Positions 1 through 7,798 are shown, counted from the stretch's first letter. The stretch is DNA of 43,411 nucleotides from Candidatus Coprousia avicola (GCA_018715125.1 DVMF01000044.1:1-43411); one strand, 5' to 3'. Numbers and translations: made by a program. The notes: generated from the letters alone by a model not told the origin.

Positions 1-398
1 ACGATGGTGGGAAGGTCGTTGCCGGCGGGAGCGGAGATGACGACCTTCTTGGCGCCAGCGTTGATGTGGGCCTGAGCCTTGTCCTTGCTGGTGTAGAAGC
101 CGGTGCACTCGAGGACGACGTCGACGCCGAGCTCGCCCCACGGGAGGTTGTTGGCGTCGGCCTCCTTGTAGATGGTGATCTCCTTGCCATCAACGATGAT
201 GGAGTTCTCGGTGGCCTCGACCTTGTGATCGCGGGAGTAATTGCCCTGCGTGGAGTCGTACTTCAGCAGGTAAGCGAGCATATCCGGGGAGGTGAGGTCG
301 TTGATGGCGACGATCTCGGAGCCCTCGTGCCCGAACATCTGGCGGAACGCGAGACGACCGATGCGGCCAAAGCCGTTAATCGCAACCTTTACTGCCAT
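1..398 (-). CDS. gap: Glyceraldehyde-3-phosphate dehydrogenase, N-terminal part (runs off window)
   Basis: Glycolytic GAPDH, cytoplasmic; oxidises glyceraldehyde-3-phosphate with NAD+ and phosphate. The reading frame is open to the window edge, so only about 132 N-terminal residues are visible. They begin [15 protein letters not shown], the canonical dinucleotide-binding start of GAPDH with the GxGxxG-type turn, followed by the AINDL segment, the KYDSTQG stretch and, near the edge, the ECTGFYTSK and KKVVISAPA segments of the NAD domain. The catalytic Cys lies beyond the edge. The ATG at 396-398 is preceded by a purine-rich GAAAGGAGACACGA leader, a good ribosome binding site. The 5' leader (399-490) carries a 6-bp GC hairpin (424-429/434-439) and an AT-rich upstream stretch near 478-495, but I could not fix a convincing promoter there. 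Family assignment is secure. Confidence 0.97.
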   Translation of the reverse strand, partial: MAVKVAINGFGRIGRLAFRQMFGHEGSEIVAINDLTSPDMLAYLLKYDSTQGNYSRDHKVEATENSIIVDGKEITIYKEADANNLPWGELGVDVVLECTGFYTSKDKAQAHINAGAKKVVISAPAGNDLPTI

Positions 399-547
399 TC
401 GTGTCTCCTTTCGTTAGACCCCCGCGGGCGGGTGCCCGCTGTCGAGGTCCACAGACAAACCACTTACTCAGTGTACCGTTTTTTCAAAATTGCATTCGCG
501 TCATTGGCGAGTTTTTGACCGAAAGCTGATGTTGGCACCCGGGGGTC

Positions 548-567
548 AGCCGCGCGCGGGGGCGGCT
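548..567 (-). terminator. Possible hairpin terminator at whiA 3' end
   Basis: Inverted repeat AGCCGC (548-553) / GCGGCT (562-567), 8-base loop, overlapping the whiA stop codon on the minus strand. There is no clear T-run after it, so it may be a 3'-end stabiliser or chance in GC-rich sequence. It is the only hairpin I see between whiA and gap. Confidence 0.3.
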
Positions 568-1489
568 ACCTCTCGCCCACCAGCTTCTCGAGGCGCAAGA
601 CCCTATGGTAGAGTGCCGATTTCGAAAGCGGCGGATCCGCCATCTCGCCCAGATCGCGCAGCGACAGGTCGGGATGGGCCGCGCGCAGATCGCAAAACGA
701 CCGGAGCGCCTCCGGCAGCGTGTCGTAGAGCCCGAGAGCATGCGCCCGGGCGATCAGCTCCACCTGGTGCTGGGCGGCGTCGGCCGTGCGCGACTGGTTG
801 GCGAACTCGGCGTTGACCTTGCGGTTCACGTTGTTCTTGACCTGCTTCATGGCGCGCGCGTCCTCCACGCCCGCCACGCTCCGGGCGGCGCCGAGCGCCG
901 TGAGCAGGCGGCAGATGTCCGGGGCGCTCTTGATATAGACGGCGTAGGCGCCGCGACGGGGATTCACGCGGGCATGGACCCCCACCTCCTCGATGAGGCG
1001 CGCGAGGCCCCGGGCGAGCTCCTCGCCCGAGACGGCGATCTCCAGATGGAAGTCGCCCTTGGGATCCGCCACGAACCCGCCGGCGATAAGCGCCCCGCGC
1101 AGATAGGCGAGCCGGCAGCACGGGCGCGCCACGATGTGCTTGGGCACGCCCGCCACCAAGCGTCCCTTGCGGTCGAGGATGCCGAGCAGGACGAGCGCCT
1201 TGTCGAGACCGGGCTGCTCGGGCAGGGTGATGAGGTAGTTGCGCACCTTGTGCAGGACGGAGCGGCGCGGCGTGAGCGTCGTCTTGAGCTTCAGGACGGT
1301 ATGGGTGAGGTTGATCATCGTGCGCGCGACGGCGCCCGTCTCCGTCGTGACGGCGAGCCGGCGCCCCTCGCCCGTGATGGAGAGCGTCCCGCTCACGCGG
1401 ACGAGCGCGGCCAGCGTGGCGAGGTTGCAGTACTCGCACACGGGCTCGCAGCGCGACAGCTCGTCGCGCACCTCGGCGGTAAACGACAT
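566..1489 (-). CDS. whiA: DNA-binding protein WhiA
   Basis: WhiA-family regulator, 307 aa, usual family length. WhiA proteins combine an N-terminal domain related to LAGLIDADG homing endonucleases with a C-terminal helix-turn-helix. In Streptomyces WhiA acts with WhiB in sporulation control; in non-sporulating Gram-positives it affects division and chromosome segregation. Seen here: start MSFTAEVRDELSR, the YLRGALIAGGFVADP segment of the LAGLIDADG-like fold, the KQVKNNVNRKVNAEFAN linker typical of WhiA, and the C-terminal HTH ending LSKSALYHRVLRLEKL. The ATG at 1487-1489 has AGGGGAGGG just upstream. It lies 12 bases after rapZ and is almost certainly cotranscribed with it. The usual intervening gene, yvcK, is missing. 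Confidence 0.96.
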   Translation of the reverse strand: MSFTAEVRDELSRCEPVCEYCNLATLAALVRVSGTLSITGEGRRLAVTTETGAVARTMINLTHTVLKLKTTLTPRRSVLHKVRNYLITLPEQPGLDKALVLLGILDRKGRLVAGVPKHIVARPCCRLAYLRGALIAGGFVADPKGDFHLEIAVSGEELARGLARLIEEVGVHARVNPRRGAYAVYIKSAPDICRLLTALGAARSVAGVEDARAMKQVKNNVNRKVNAEFANQSRTADAAQHQVELIARAHALGLYDTLPEALRSFCDLRAAHPDLSLRDLGEMADPPLSKSALYHRVLRLEKLVGER

Positions 1490-1501
1490 GGCCCTCCCCT
1501 A

Positions 1502-2437
1502 TCAGTGCGCCTCGCCCGTGGCGGTACGGTTCGCCCGGGAGAGGTCGCGGTGGGAGACGGTCACGCGGTACTGCTGCCCCGCGAGGTAGCGGCCCGTCGC
1601 CTCGGCGATGGCGACGGAGCGGTGCTGCCCTCCCGTGCAACCCACGGCGATGGAGAGCTGCGGCTTGCCCTCGGCGATGTAGCCGGGCATGACGGCGTCG
1701 AGCAGCTGGCACCACGCGCGCCAGAACTCCTGCGTCTTGGGGTGGTCGAGCACGAAGCTCGCGACCTTCTCGTCGAGACCGGTCAGGCTGCGCATCTCGG
1801 GGTCGTAGAAGGGATTCGGCAAAAAGCGCACGTCGATCATGATGTCCGCCTCGCTCGGCAGCCCGTGCTTGAACCCGAAGGAGAAGACGCGCACCTCCAT
1901 CAGCTGCTGGTCCGTGAGCTCGGAGAAGGCGGCGCGCAGCATGGTGCGCAGCGTCGATGTCGAGAGGCGCGAGGTGTCGATCACCATGTCCGCGCGGTCG
2001 CGGATGCCGGCGAGCTGGCGGCGCTCGCGCGCGATGGCGTCGGCGGTGCTCTCGCCCACCATGGCGAGCGGATGGCGGCGGCGGTTCTCGCTGTAGCGGC
2101 GGATGAGGACCTCGTCCGTGGCGTCGAGGTAGACGAGGTCAACGGACATCTCGTGCTCCTCGAGGGCCGCGACGACGTCCATGAGCTCGTCGAAGAGCCC
2201 CTGGCTGCGCAGGTCGCACGTCACCGCGAGGTGGCGCCCCACGCCCGCGTTGATGCCCACGAGCTCGGCGAGCTGCTGGATGAGGCGCGGAGGGAGGTTG
2301 TCGATGCAGAAATAGCCCATGTCCTCGAAGACGTGCATGGCCTGCGTGCGACCGGAGCCGGACATGCCGGTGATGATCACGATATCCGGTACGCGGTCGG
2401 CGCTCTCGCGCGTGTGGATGGCCTCGTCGCTCGCCAT
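1502..2437 (-). CDS. rapZ: RNase adapter / nucleotide-binding protein RapZ (YvcJ family)
   Basis: RapZ/YvcJ P-loop protein, 311 aa. The family binds nucleotides. In E. coli it senses GlcN-6-P and guides RNase E to the GlmZ sRNA; in Gram-positives the role is less clear. Visible: P-loop GMSGSGRT near residue 24, with Arg in the Walker A lysine position as in other actinobacterial members; GYFCIDNLPP just after; and the hallmark C-terminal GCTGGQHRSV near residue 275. The start at 2435-2437 (ATG) has GAGGAGG at 2444-2450 and follows a -10-like hexamer. First gene of the rapZ-whiA unit. A link between an amino-sugar-sensing family and the neighbouring amino-sugar catabolic block is suggestive but unproven. 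Confidence 0.95.
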   Translation of the reverse strand: MASDEAIHTRESADRVPDIVIITGMSGSGRTQAMHVFEDMGYFCIDNLPPRLIQQLAELVGINAGVGRHLAVTCDLRSQGLFDELMDVVAALEEHEMSVDLVYLDATDEVLIRRYSENRRRHPLAMVGESTADAIARERRQLAGIRDRADMVIDTSRLSTSTLRTMLRAAFSELTDQQLMEVRVFSFGFKHGLPSEADIMIDVRFLPNPFYDPEMRSLTGLDEKVASFVLDHPKTQEFWRAWCQLLDAVMPGYIAEGKPQLSIAVGCTGGQHRSVAIAEATGRYLAGQQYRVTVSHRDLSRANRTATGEAH

Positions 2438-2443
2438 GGAAAA

Positions 2444-2473
2444 CCTCCTCGTGTGTGCCTGCTACCCAGTATA
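2444..2473 (-). promoter_or_regulatory. rapZ promoter -10 and ribosome binding site
   Basis: On the minus strand TATACT (2468-2473) lies about 30 bases before the rapZ start and GAGGAGG (2444-2450) lies 6 bases before it. A good -35 was not found at 16-18 bases, so only the -10 is proposed. Confidence 0.45.
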
Positions 2474-2543
2474 CCCGCACGCCCGCGCTCGGACGGAACG
2501 CACGGCGCCCGCACGCCAAGAAACCCGCATGCAAACGAGAAGA

Positions 2544-2586
2544 CCGCCCAAACGGTCACGAGGAGGGCCTCGGGCCGTTTGGGCGG
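2544..2586 (-). terminator. Intrinsic terminator downstream of nanE
   Basis: Perfect 12-bp inverted repeat CCGCCCAAACGG (2544-2555) / CCGTTTGGGCGG (2575-2586) with a 19-base loop. Read on the minus strand it is followed by TCTTCTCGTTT, a pyrimidine-rich tail. It lies 78 bases beyond the nanE stop and before the rapZ promoter, so it would end the antiterminator-PTS-RDD-nanE unit. A second, smaller hairpin (GGGCGGT 2633-2639 / ACCGCCC 2647-2653) sits closer to nanE. The rest of the 2438-2663 gap holds only the rapZ promoter. Confidence 0.65.
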
Positions 2587-2663
2587 CTCACGGTGCAGAG
2601 GGCGCGGGCGCTCGGGCGCCGGCGGCGCGGCGGGGCGGTTCAGGGCACCGCCCGCGCGGGGCT

Positions 2664-3350
2664 CTAGGCGTCGAGCGCGGATTTGAACCAGCTCGTGATG
2701 CTCGTGGGATGCGTGATCGCGGTGCCCACGACCACCGCCCACGCGCCAGCGTCGATGGCCGCGCGCGCCTCGTCGGGCGTGTGCACGCGGCCCTCGCACA
2801 CGACGGGGAAGCCGGGGAACTCCTCGGCGGCCTGACGCAGAAGCGGCAGGTCGGGTCCGTCGGCCATCGTGCAGTCGATGGCGGCGACGCCGTGGGAGAG
2901 CGTGGTCGACACGATATCGAAGCCCGCCTCGACGGCGCGGCGGATGTCGTCGATGGTCATGCAGTCCGCCATGGTGAGCACGCCCTCGGCCTTGAGCGGC
3001 TCCAGGGTGTCGGCGACGGTCTTCCCGTCGGGGCGCGGACGGTCGGTGGCGTCGATGGCCACGATGTCGGCGCCCGCCATGACGCAGGCGCGCGCATGGC
3101 GCAGCGTCGGCGTGATGTAGACGCCCTCGTGGCCCTCCTTCCACAGGCCGATGACGGGCACCTCGACGCGGCCCTTGATGGCGGCGATGTCCGAGAGGCC
3201 CTGGCAGCGGATGGCGGCCGCGCCGCCGAGCTCGCAGGCGCGCGCCATGGTGGCCATGATCTCGGGACGGCGCAGCGGCTCGCCCTGATAGGCCTGGACG
3301 CTCACGATGAGCTTGCCCTTGAGAGATTGAATGAGCGGATCGACGGACAT
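2664..3350 (-). CDS. nanE: N-acetylmannosamine-6-phosphate 2-epimerase
   Basis: NanE converts ManNAc-6-P to GlcNAc-6-P, joining sialic acid and ManNAc catabolism to the GlcNAc pathway in the cytoplasm. 228 aa, normal for this TIM-barrel family. Seen: KGKLIVSVQAYQGEPL at the N-terminus; GLWKEGHEGVYITPT, which carries the conserved active-site Lys; DIVAIDATDRPRP (conserved Asp and Arg); and VVCEGRVHTPDEA and VVVGTAITHPTSIT, which form the C-terminal phosphate site. The ATG at 3348-3350 gives the family start MSVDPLIQSLKGKL and has AAGGAAGG upstream. The frame continues upstream, but that sequence is the RDD gene in another frame. It lies 32 bases after the RDD gene and ends the operon at the terminator 2544-2586. 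Confidence 0.95.
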   Translation of the reverse strand: MSVDPLIQSLKGKLIVSVQAYQGEPLRRPEIMATMARACELGGAAAIRCQGLSDIAAIKGRVEVPVIGLWKEGHEGVYITPTLRHARACVMAGADIVAIDATDRPRPDGKTVADTLEPLKAEGVLTMADCMTIDDIRRAVEAGFDIVSTTLSHGVAAIDCTMADGPDLPLLRQAAEEFPGFPVVCEGRVHTPDEARAAIDAGAWAVVVGTAITHPTSITSWFKSALDA

Positions 3351-3382
3351 GGGAACCTTCCTTTCCAGAGGGAGTACAGCCC

Positions 3383-3934
3383 TCAACGCCTTACGGATAC
3401 CACCCGCGTCTTGCAGAAGTAGTCGAGCAGCAGGCGCGGCTCGAAGTCGCGGTGGACCGCCATCCCTAATACTACGTAATCCAGAAGGCAGAAGACACAG
3501 AGAAAGGGGCCAGCGGCAACTTTCAAGACGCATTCGCGCGCGAAGAGCTGCAGACAGGTGCGCTCCGTACCGTCGATGTTCTCGATGCGGAGCGAGCAGA
3601 CGAGCCCGCCGAGCGTCCGTCCGCCGTAACGGCGCGGCAGCGCCACCGTGAGCAGCCCAACCGTCGCCACGGCGCACACCAGCATGAGGTGCCCCTGCGA
3701 CACCGTCGCCGGGTCGAGATAGAACACCGCGGCGCACCAGTAGAACACGCTCACCAGGCCCGCCGGCACGGCGAAGTCGATGGCCCCGGCCATAAGGCGG
3801 CGCAGTGCCAGCCGGATACCGTGGTCCCAGCGCGACGCCGCAACGGGGGCCGGCGCCTCAGGGGCATGCGCGCGCGGCGCGGCCGCGGCCCGCGCCCGCT
3901 GCGCGCGACGCGCCTTCCGGCTCTTCTTGCCCAT
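3383..3934 (-). CDS. RDD family membrane protein
   Basis: 183 aa. A basic, Ala-rich N-terminus (MGKKSRKARRAQ, then Ala/Pro/Arg-rich to about residue 40) is followed by an RDD-type membrane domain. The conserved Arg and Asp of the family appear in ALRRLMAGAIDFAV (first membrane segment) and a later Asp in CLLDYVVLG (third). Three hydrophobic segments lie roughly at residues 50-75, 85-105 and 140-165. Function of RDD proteins is mostly unknown; some are linked to Na+/H+ exchange or compatible-solute transport. The start is fixed by GGAGG six bases before the ATG at 3932-3934. It sits between the PTS permease and nanE on the same strand, so it is probably part of that operon. I see no sequence reason for its presence there. 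Confidence 0.85.
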   Translation of the reverse strand: MGKKSRKARRAQRARAAAAPRAHAPEAPAPVAASRWDHGIRLALRRLMAGAIDFAVPAGLVSVFYWCAAVFYLDPATVSQGHLMLVCAVATVGLLTVALPRRYGGRTLGGLVCSLRIENIDGTERTCLQLFARECVLKVAAGPFLCVFCLLDYVVLGMAVHRDFEPRLLLDYFCKTRVVSVRR

Positions 3935-4061
3935 ATCCTGCCTCCTGCATCCTCGATGACGCGCCGCTGGGTCCGCTGCAGCGCGCCCCGCCCGCACCCT
4001 GCCGGCACGGACGGGGCTATGCGTCAGCGAGCGCGCGAGCGGCGCGACGGTCCTGTCACGA

Positions 4062-5573
4062 CTACTCTACGATACCGAGTTCTTCCAGCACGGCGGACTT
4101 GTAGAGAATCGCCTTCGCACCGTACACCGCCTGGATGCCGCCCTTGACCTCGAGCACGCCCGTCGCGCCCACCTTCATGAGCAGGTCGCGATCGACCTTC
4201 GCGGTGTCTTTCACGCTTACGCGCAGGCGCGTGATGCACGCATCGACGTCCTCGATGTTGTCGGGGCCGCCGAGCGCCTTGATGATGACCTTGGCGTCTT
4301 CGGCGAGGTCGCTGTTCGAAGAGCCCCTGGGCTCGGCGTCGGCCGCCTCGGCGGCGTCGTCGTCATCGCGACCTGGGGTCTTGATGTCGAACTTCATGAT
4401 GAGGAAGCGGAACGTGAAGTAGTAGAGGCACGCCCACGCGGCGCCGAACGGAATCTCGAGCATCCAGTTGGTCTTAGCCTCACCCTGGAGCACACCGAAC
4501 AGGAAGAAGTCGATGAAGCCGCCGGAGAACGTGTTGCCGATGTTGATGTTCAGCACGTCGGCGATGAGGAACGAGAGGCCGTCGAAGAACGAGTGGAGCA
4601 CGTAGAGCGGCGGGCACACGAACAGGAACATGTACTCGAGCGGCTCGGTGATGCCCGTGATGAACGATGTCATGGCCACGCCCAGGAAGAGGCCCGCGTA
4701 CTTCTCGCGGCGCTCCTTGGGGACGCAGTGGTACATGGCGAGCGCTGCCGCCGGCAGGCCGAACATCATCGTGGAGAAGCGGCCGGCGAAGAAGCGCGTG
4801 CCCTCGGTGAAGAGCCCCGTGTGCGAGGGGTCGGCCAGCTGCGCGAAGAAGATGTTCTGCGCGCCCACGACCGTGGCGCCCTGCACGATCTCGGTGCCAC
4901 CGAGCTCGGTGTACCAGAACATGGGGTAGATCATGTGGTGCAGGCCGATGGCGCCGCACAGGCGCATGAGGAACCCGTAGAAGAACGTGCCGACAATGCC
5001 CGCGGCCGAGATGGCCTCGCCCGCCATGGTGAGCAGCTGCTGGACGGGCGGCCACACGACGTAGAACAGCGCGCCGATGACGATGCCCGCGACGCTCGTG
5101 ACGATGGGCACGAAGCGGGAGCCGCCGAAGAAGCCGAGCACCTGCGGCAGCTGGATGTTGTGGAAGCGGTTGTGCAGCCCCACGGCAACGAGGCCGATGA
5201 CGAGGGCGCCGATGACGCCGGTGTCGATGGCGGAGCCCTCGGGGTTGAAGATGCCGAGCATCGTGGAGGAGGTCGTCGTCATGACGAGGTAGCCCACGAC
5301 GCACGCGAGCGCGGCGACGCCCTTGTCGCGCGTGGCCAGGCCGATGCCGAGGCCGACGCACAGGAGCATGGGCAGGTTGGAGAAGACGACGTTGCCCGCC
5401 GCGTTCATCACCTTGAAGAGGGCCTGGAGCCAGCCCACGTCGAGCATCGGGTAGGCGGCGATGGTCGCGGCGCTGCTGAAGGCGCCGCCGATGCCGAGCA
5501 GCAAGCCCGCTGCCGGCAGGATCGCGATCGGCAGCATGAACGCCTTGCCGACCTTTTGCAATGTCTTGAACAC
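4062..5573 (-). CDS. PTS EIICB permease, glucose/N-acetylglucosamine family
   Basis: Membrane permease (EIIC) fused to EIIB, 503 aa, which imports and phosphorylates a hexose or amino sugar. EIIC spans about residues 1-395: the N-terminus is KAFMLPIAILPAAGLLLGIG and the family signature GITEPLEYMFLFVCPPLY is near residue 300. An acidic linker (RDDDDAAEAADAE) follows, then EIIB (about 415-503) with the phosphorylated Cys in CITRLRVSV near residue 446. There is no EIIA domain, so a free EIIA from elsewhere must serve it. The start is GTG (5571-5573) with GAAGGG upstream; there is no good in-frame ATG. Sited directly after the antiterminator gene and before RDD and nanE, which suggests GlcNAc, ManNAc or glucose as substrate. 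ManNAc would make the NanE pairing direct, but the sequence cannot decide. Confidence 0.93.
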   Translation of the reverse strand: MFKTLQKVGKAFMLPIAILPAAGLLLGIGGAFSSAATIAAYPMLDVGWLQALFKVMNAAGNVVFSNLPMLLCVGLGIGLATRDKGVAALACVVGYLVMTTTSSTMLGIFNPEGSAIDTGVIGALVIGLVAVGLHNRFHNIQLPQVLGFFGGSRFVPIVTSVAGIVIGALFYVVWPPVQQLLTMAGEAISAAGIVGTFFYGFLMRLCGAIGLHHMIYPMFWYTELGGTEIVQGATVVGAQNIFFAQLADPSHTGLFTEGTRFFAGRFSTMMFGLPAAALAMYHCVPKERREKYAGLFLGVAMTSFITGITEPLEYMFLFVCPPLYVLHSFFDGLSFLIADVLNINIGNTFSGGFIDFFLFGVLQGEAKTNWMLEIPFGAAWACLYYFTFRFLIMKFDIKTPGRDDDDAAEAADAEPRGSSNSDLAEDAKVIIKALGGPDNIEDVDACITRLRVSVKDTAKVDRDLLMKVGATGVLEVKGGIQAVYGAKAILYKSAVLEELGIVE

Positions 5574-5649
5574 CGGTGTTTCCCTTCTGTCGTGTCGCCG
5601 GCGCGCGGCCGGCCTTGCGCGGCCACCGGGGGCCGCCGGATGCTCCCGC

Positions 5650-6522
5650 CTATGCCCCCTCTCGTCCGTGCGGAAGCGACGCAGCTTGCACGCGCTCGAT
5701 ATGGAGCGCGAGGTACACCAACTCGTTTTGAGGAACGCTGTAGCCGAAGGTGTTCCGCACGTAGCCGCAGATCTCCTCGGCGCATGCGAAGGACTGCGGG
5801 TAGCCGCGCCGTACGGTGGCGCGCAGGCGCAGGTCGACCGGACCCGTATCGTCTTCGGTCGCTTGGGCCATCATCACGCGCTGGGCGAAGAACTTGAGAT
5901 GGACCATGAAGCGGTAGTACGCGGTCGACGACTCGTCGAACACAAGGTCGAAACGCTCGCGCACGATGTCGAGCGCGCGCTGGATGATCGTCGCCATCTC
6001 CACGGTGCCATCCATACCGACCCCCGTGGAGGCGTTCACGAAGTGCAGCGCGATAAACCCGGCCTCGCTCTCGGGCAGGCTCACCTCGAAGATGCGGTTG
6101 AGGTAGGCGACGGCGGTCTGCGCGCATTCGAACTCGTCGCGATAGACCATCTTGATCTCGAAGGTCAGGCGGTTATCCACCACCTGACCGGCCTGCACGC
6201 GCTGGATGGCGAAGTGGATGTGGTCGGCGAGGGCGAGGTAAATCACGTCGTCCAAGTCGTGGCGCAAACGGAGCTTCGCATGCTCCACGATAGCCTGCGC
6301 CGCCTCGAAGTACTCCTCGGGAATGGACGCGGCGAGCTCGTTCAGGCGCTTGGTCAGCTCGGGCACGCGCTGTGTGAAGAGGCGCTCGACATCGCGCTCG
6401 TCTATCTGGTCGCCGTGCTTGCGCTGGAAGGCGATACCCCGGCCCATGGCGATGCAATCGTTGCCCGCGGCGTCGATCACTACAGCGATGTTGTTGTTGA
6501 GTACTTTCGCGACCGTCAGCAT
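5650..6522 (-). CDS. BglG/LicT-family transcription antiterminator
   Basis: RNA-binding antiterminator, 290 aa, the usual family length. The N-terminal CAT RNA-binding domain (1-55) reads MLTVAKVLNNNIAVVID then MGRGIAFQRKHGDQI. PRD1 (about 65-170) has conserved His in LADHIHFAI, and PRD2 (about 175-285) has His in FIALHFVNA and LALHIERV. PRD histidines are phosphorylated by HPr and the cognate EIIB, coupling activity to sugar transport. I chose the ATG at 6520-6522 because AGGAG precedes it and the domain starts exactly there; the longer frame upstream runs through the RAT/terminator leader and cannot be coding. It controls its own leader (6546-6605) and presumably the PTS permease 76 bases downstream. 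Confidence 0.95.
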   Translation of the reverse strand: MLTVAKVLNNNIAVVIDAAGNDCIAMGRGIAFQRKHGDQIDERDVERLFTQRVPELTKRLNELAASIPEEYFEAAQAIVEHAKLRLRHDLDDVIYLALADHIHFAIQRVQAGQVVDNRLTFEIKMVYRDEFECAQTAVAYLNRIFEVSLPESEAGFIALHFVNASTGVGMDGTVEMATIIQRALDIVRERFDLVFDESSTAYYRFMVHLKFFAQRVMMAQATEDDTGPVDLRLRATVRRGYPQSFACAEEICGYVRNTFGYSVPQNELVYLALHIERVQAASLPHGREGA

Positions 6523-6545
6523 GCACAGGCTCCTAAAACAACGAA

Positions 6546-6587
6546 CAGGCGACACCGAGGGACTCTTCCAACTCTCGGTGTCGCCTG
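6546..6587 (-). terminator. Leader terminator controlled by antitermination
   Basis: Perfect 14-bp inverted repeat CAGGCGACACCGAG (6546-6559) / CTCGGTGTCGCCTG (6574-6587) with a 14-base loop. On the minus-strand transcript it is followed by TTCGTTGTTTT, a classic intrinsic terminator, and ends 23 bases before the antiterminator start codon. Its 5' arm overlaps the 3' end of the RAT, so the two structures are mutually exclusive. Confidence 0.92.
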
Positions 6588-6605
6588 CCTGACCAGTCAC
6601 GATCC
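6577..6605 (-). promoter_or_regulatory. RAT (ribonucleic antiterminator) element
   Basis: On the minus strand the 29-base segment starts GGATCGTGACTGGT and ends CAGGCGACACC. It matches the sac/bgl RAT layout position by position (GGATTGTTACTG, five variable bases, GCAGGCAAAACC) with about four differences in the conserved parts. It begins about 10 bases after the expected transcription start and overlaps the terminator's 5' arm. Binding of the CAT domain here would let transcription continue into its own gene and the PTS permease. Confidence 0.88.
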
Positions 6606-6621
6606 TCATCTAGTTACGTGC

Positions 6622-6650
6622 ATCCTACGATGCGCGCCGCACCTTGTCAA
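6622..6650 (-). promoter_or_regulatory. Sigma-70-type promoter of the antiterminator-PTS-nanE operon
   Basis: On the minus strand: -35 TTGACA (6645-6650, perfect), 17-base spacer, -10 TAGGAT (6622-6627). Expected start about 6615, giving a leader that starts with the RAT. This is the clearest promoter in the window. Confidence 0.9.
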
Positions 6651-6766
6651 GCCGGTTTCCGCCTGCGTGTGCGCGGCATCGGTTTGCGGCGTCATTTCGC
6701 CGCCCAACGGTCGTCCGCGCCCCTCGGGCACGTCCGCGCGGTCGTCTTGGCGGGCAAAGCACGCGC

Positions 6767-7729
6767 TTACGCAAGGCTGTCCAGCAGATTCTCGGCGGCG
6801 CCGATGAGCGGCGCGTCCCCTTCGAGCTCGCCGATGAGGATCGGCGTCCCCTGCAGGGGATCGAGCGCCTGAGACGCGTAGCCCTCGGCGACCGAGGTGC
6901 GCCACGTCTCGCTCCGCCAGCCCGTCCCCTCGTGGATGACGCCGCCCGAGAGCACGATGACCGCGGGATCGAGGATGTTGGCCAGGGTGCCCAGACTCGC
7001 GCCCAGCGCGTGGCCCGCCTCGGAGACGACCTCGATCGCGCGCGGGTCGCCGGCGGCGACCAGATCATTGACGTCGCGGCCGACTGTCGGGCGCGCCGGG
7101 TCGACGCGGCCGTAGCGCTCCTCGAAGATCCGGCCGATGGAGGTGCCCGACGCCACGGACTCGAGATGGCCCGAGCGCCCGCAGGCGCACGGGATCCCCG
7201 CCGCAGCCGTGCTCTCGATATGCCCCATGTGGCCGGCGGCGCCGTGGGAGCCGCGCATGACGCGGCCGTCTATCACGAAGGCGCCCCCGATGCCCGTGCC
7301 GATGCCGAGGCAGAGGACGGACTCGTAGCCGCGGCCGACGCCCCAGCGCGCCTCGCCGAGGGCGTGCGCGTGCACGTCGCCCGTCACCGCGACGGGCATA
7401 GCGAGCTCTTCGGCCAGGCGCGGGCCGAGGGCGATGCCGCCCCAGCCGGGCATGATCTCGTTGGCGTAGGCGATGCCGCCCGTCTTGGGATCGACCACCC
7501 CCGCCGACCCGATGCCGACGCCGAGCACCTCGCCGTCGAACGCATCGAGGGCGGCGCGCACCGCCGCGGCGACGCGGGCGTAGACGGCCTCGCCGCCCTC
7601 AGCCGCGTCGGTCGCCACCTCGGCCTCGTACACCGGGTGCGGACGGGAGCCGTCCGCCGGAAATACCATGATGGCGCAGGCGATCTTCGTCCCGCCGATG
7701 TCGACGGAGCATACGTAGCGATCGCTCAT
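6767..7729 (-). CDS. ROK family sugar kinase, probable ManNAc kinase or glucokinase
   Basis: 320 aa, typical ROK length. The ATP phosphate-binding start is VCSVDIGGTKIAC, the catalytic Asp region is VAVTGDVHAHALGEARWG, and the ROK zinc region runs GHMGHIEST to CACGRSGHLESVASG. In this motif the last Cys of CxCGxxGC is replaced by His. The start at 7727-7729 is chosen because the ROK fold begins three residues later and a GGAGAG-type site precedes it; the frame reads further upstream without family similarity. It lies 69 bases after the nanA-like gene, and the next gene downstream has its own promoter. The context (lyase upstream, NanE nearby) favours NanK (ManNAc to ManNAc-6-P), but ROK substrate specificity is hard to read from sequence and glucokinase remains possible. 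Confidence 0.88.
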   Translation of the reverse strand: MSDRYVCSVDIGGTKIACAIMVFPADGSRPHPVYEAEVATDAAEGGEAVYARVAAAVRAALDAFDGEVLGVGIGSAGVVDPKTGGIAYANEIMPGWGGIALGPRLAEELAMPVAVTGDVHAHALGEARWGVGRGYESVLCLGIGTGIGGAFVIDGRVMRGSHGAAGHMGHIESTAAAGIPCACGRSGHLESVASGTSIGRIFEERYGRVDPARPTVGRDVNDLVAAGDPRAIEVVSEAGHALGASLGTLANILDPAVIVLSGGVIHEGTGWRSETWRTSVAEGYASQALDPLQGTPILIGELEGDAPLIGAAENLLDSLA

Positions 7730-7762
7730 CTCACACTCTCCTCTCCCCCTGCCGCACAAATG

Positions 7763-7792
7763 GGGGCGGCAGGCGCCGGCGCCCACCGCCCC
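7763..7792 (-). repeat. Long GC hairpin between nanA-like and ROK genes
   Basis: Near-perfect palindrome: GGGGCGG (7763-7769), CA, GGCGCC (7772-7777), GGCGCC (7778-7783), CA, CCGCCCC (7786-7792). Only the two CA dinucleotides are unpaired. On the minus strand it follows the lyase stop by 6 bases and precedes the kinase start. It is likely a partial terminator or mRNA stabiliser; the tail ATTTGTG is only weakly T-rich. Confidence 0.5.
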
Positions 7793-7798
7793 TATCGC

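Noticed and set aside
605-2686. Long open frame on the plus strand opposite whiA and rapZ (about 690 codons)
   Set aside because: Antisense shadow of high-GC third positions; low-complexity Arg/Ala/His/Glu translation with no domain, and the minus-strand genes fully explain the DNA.
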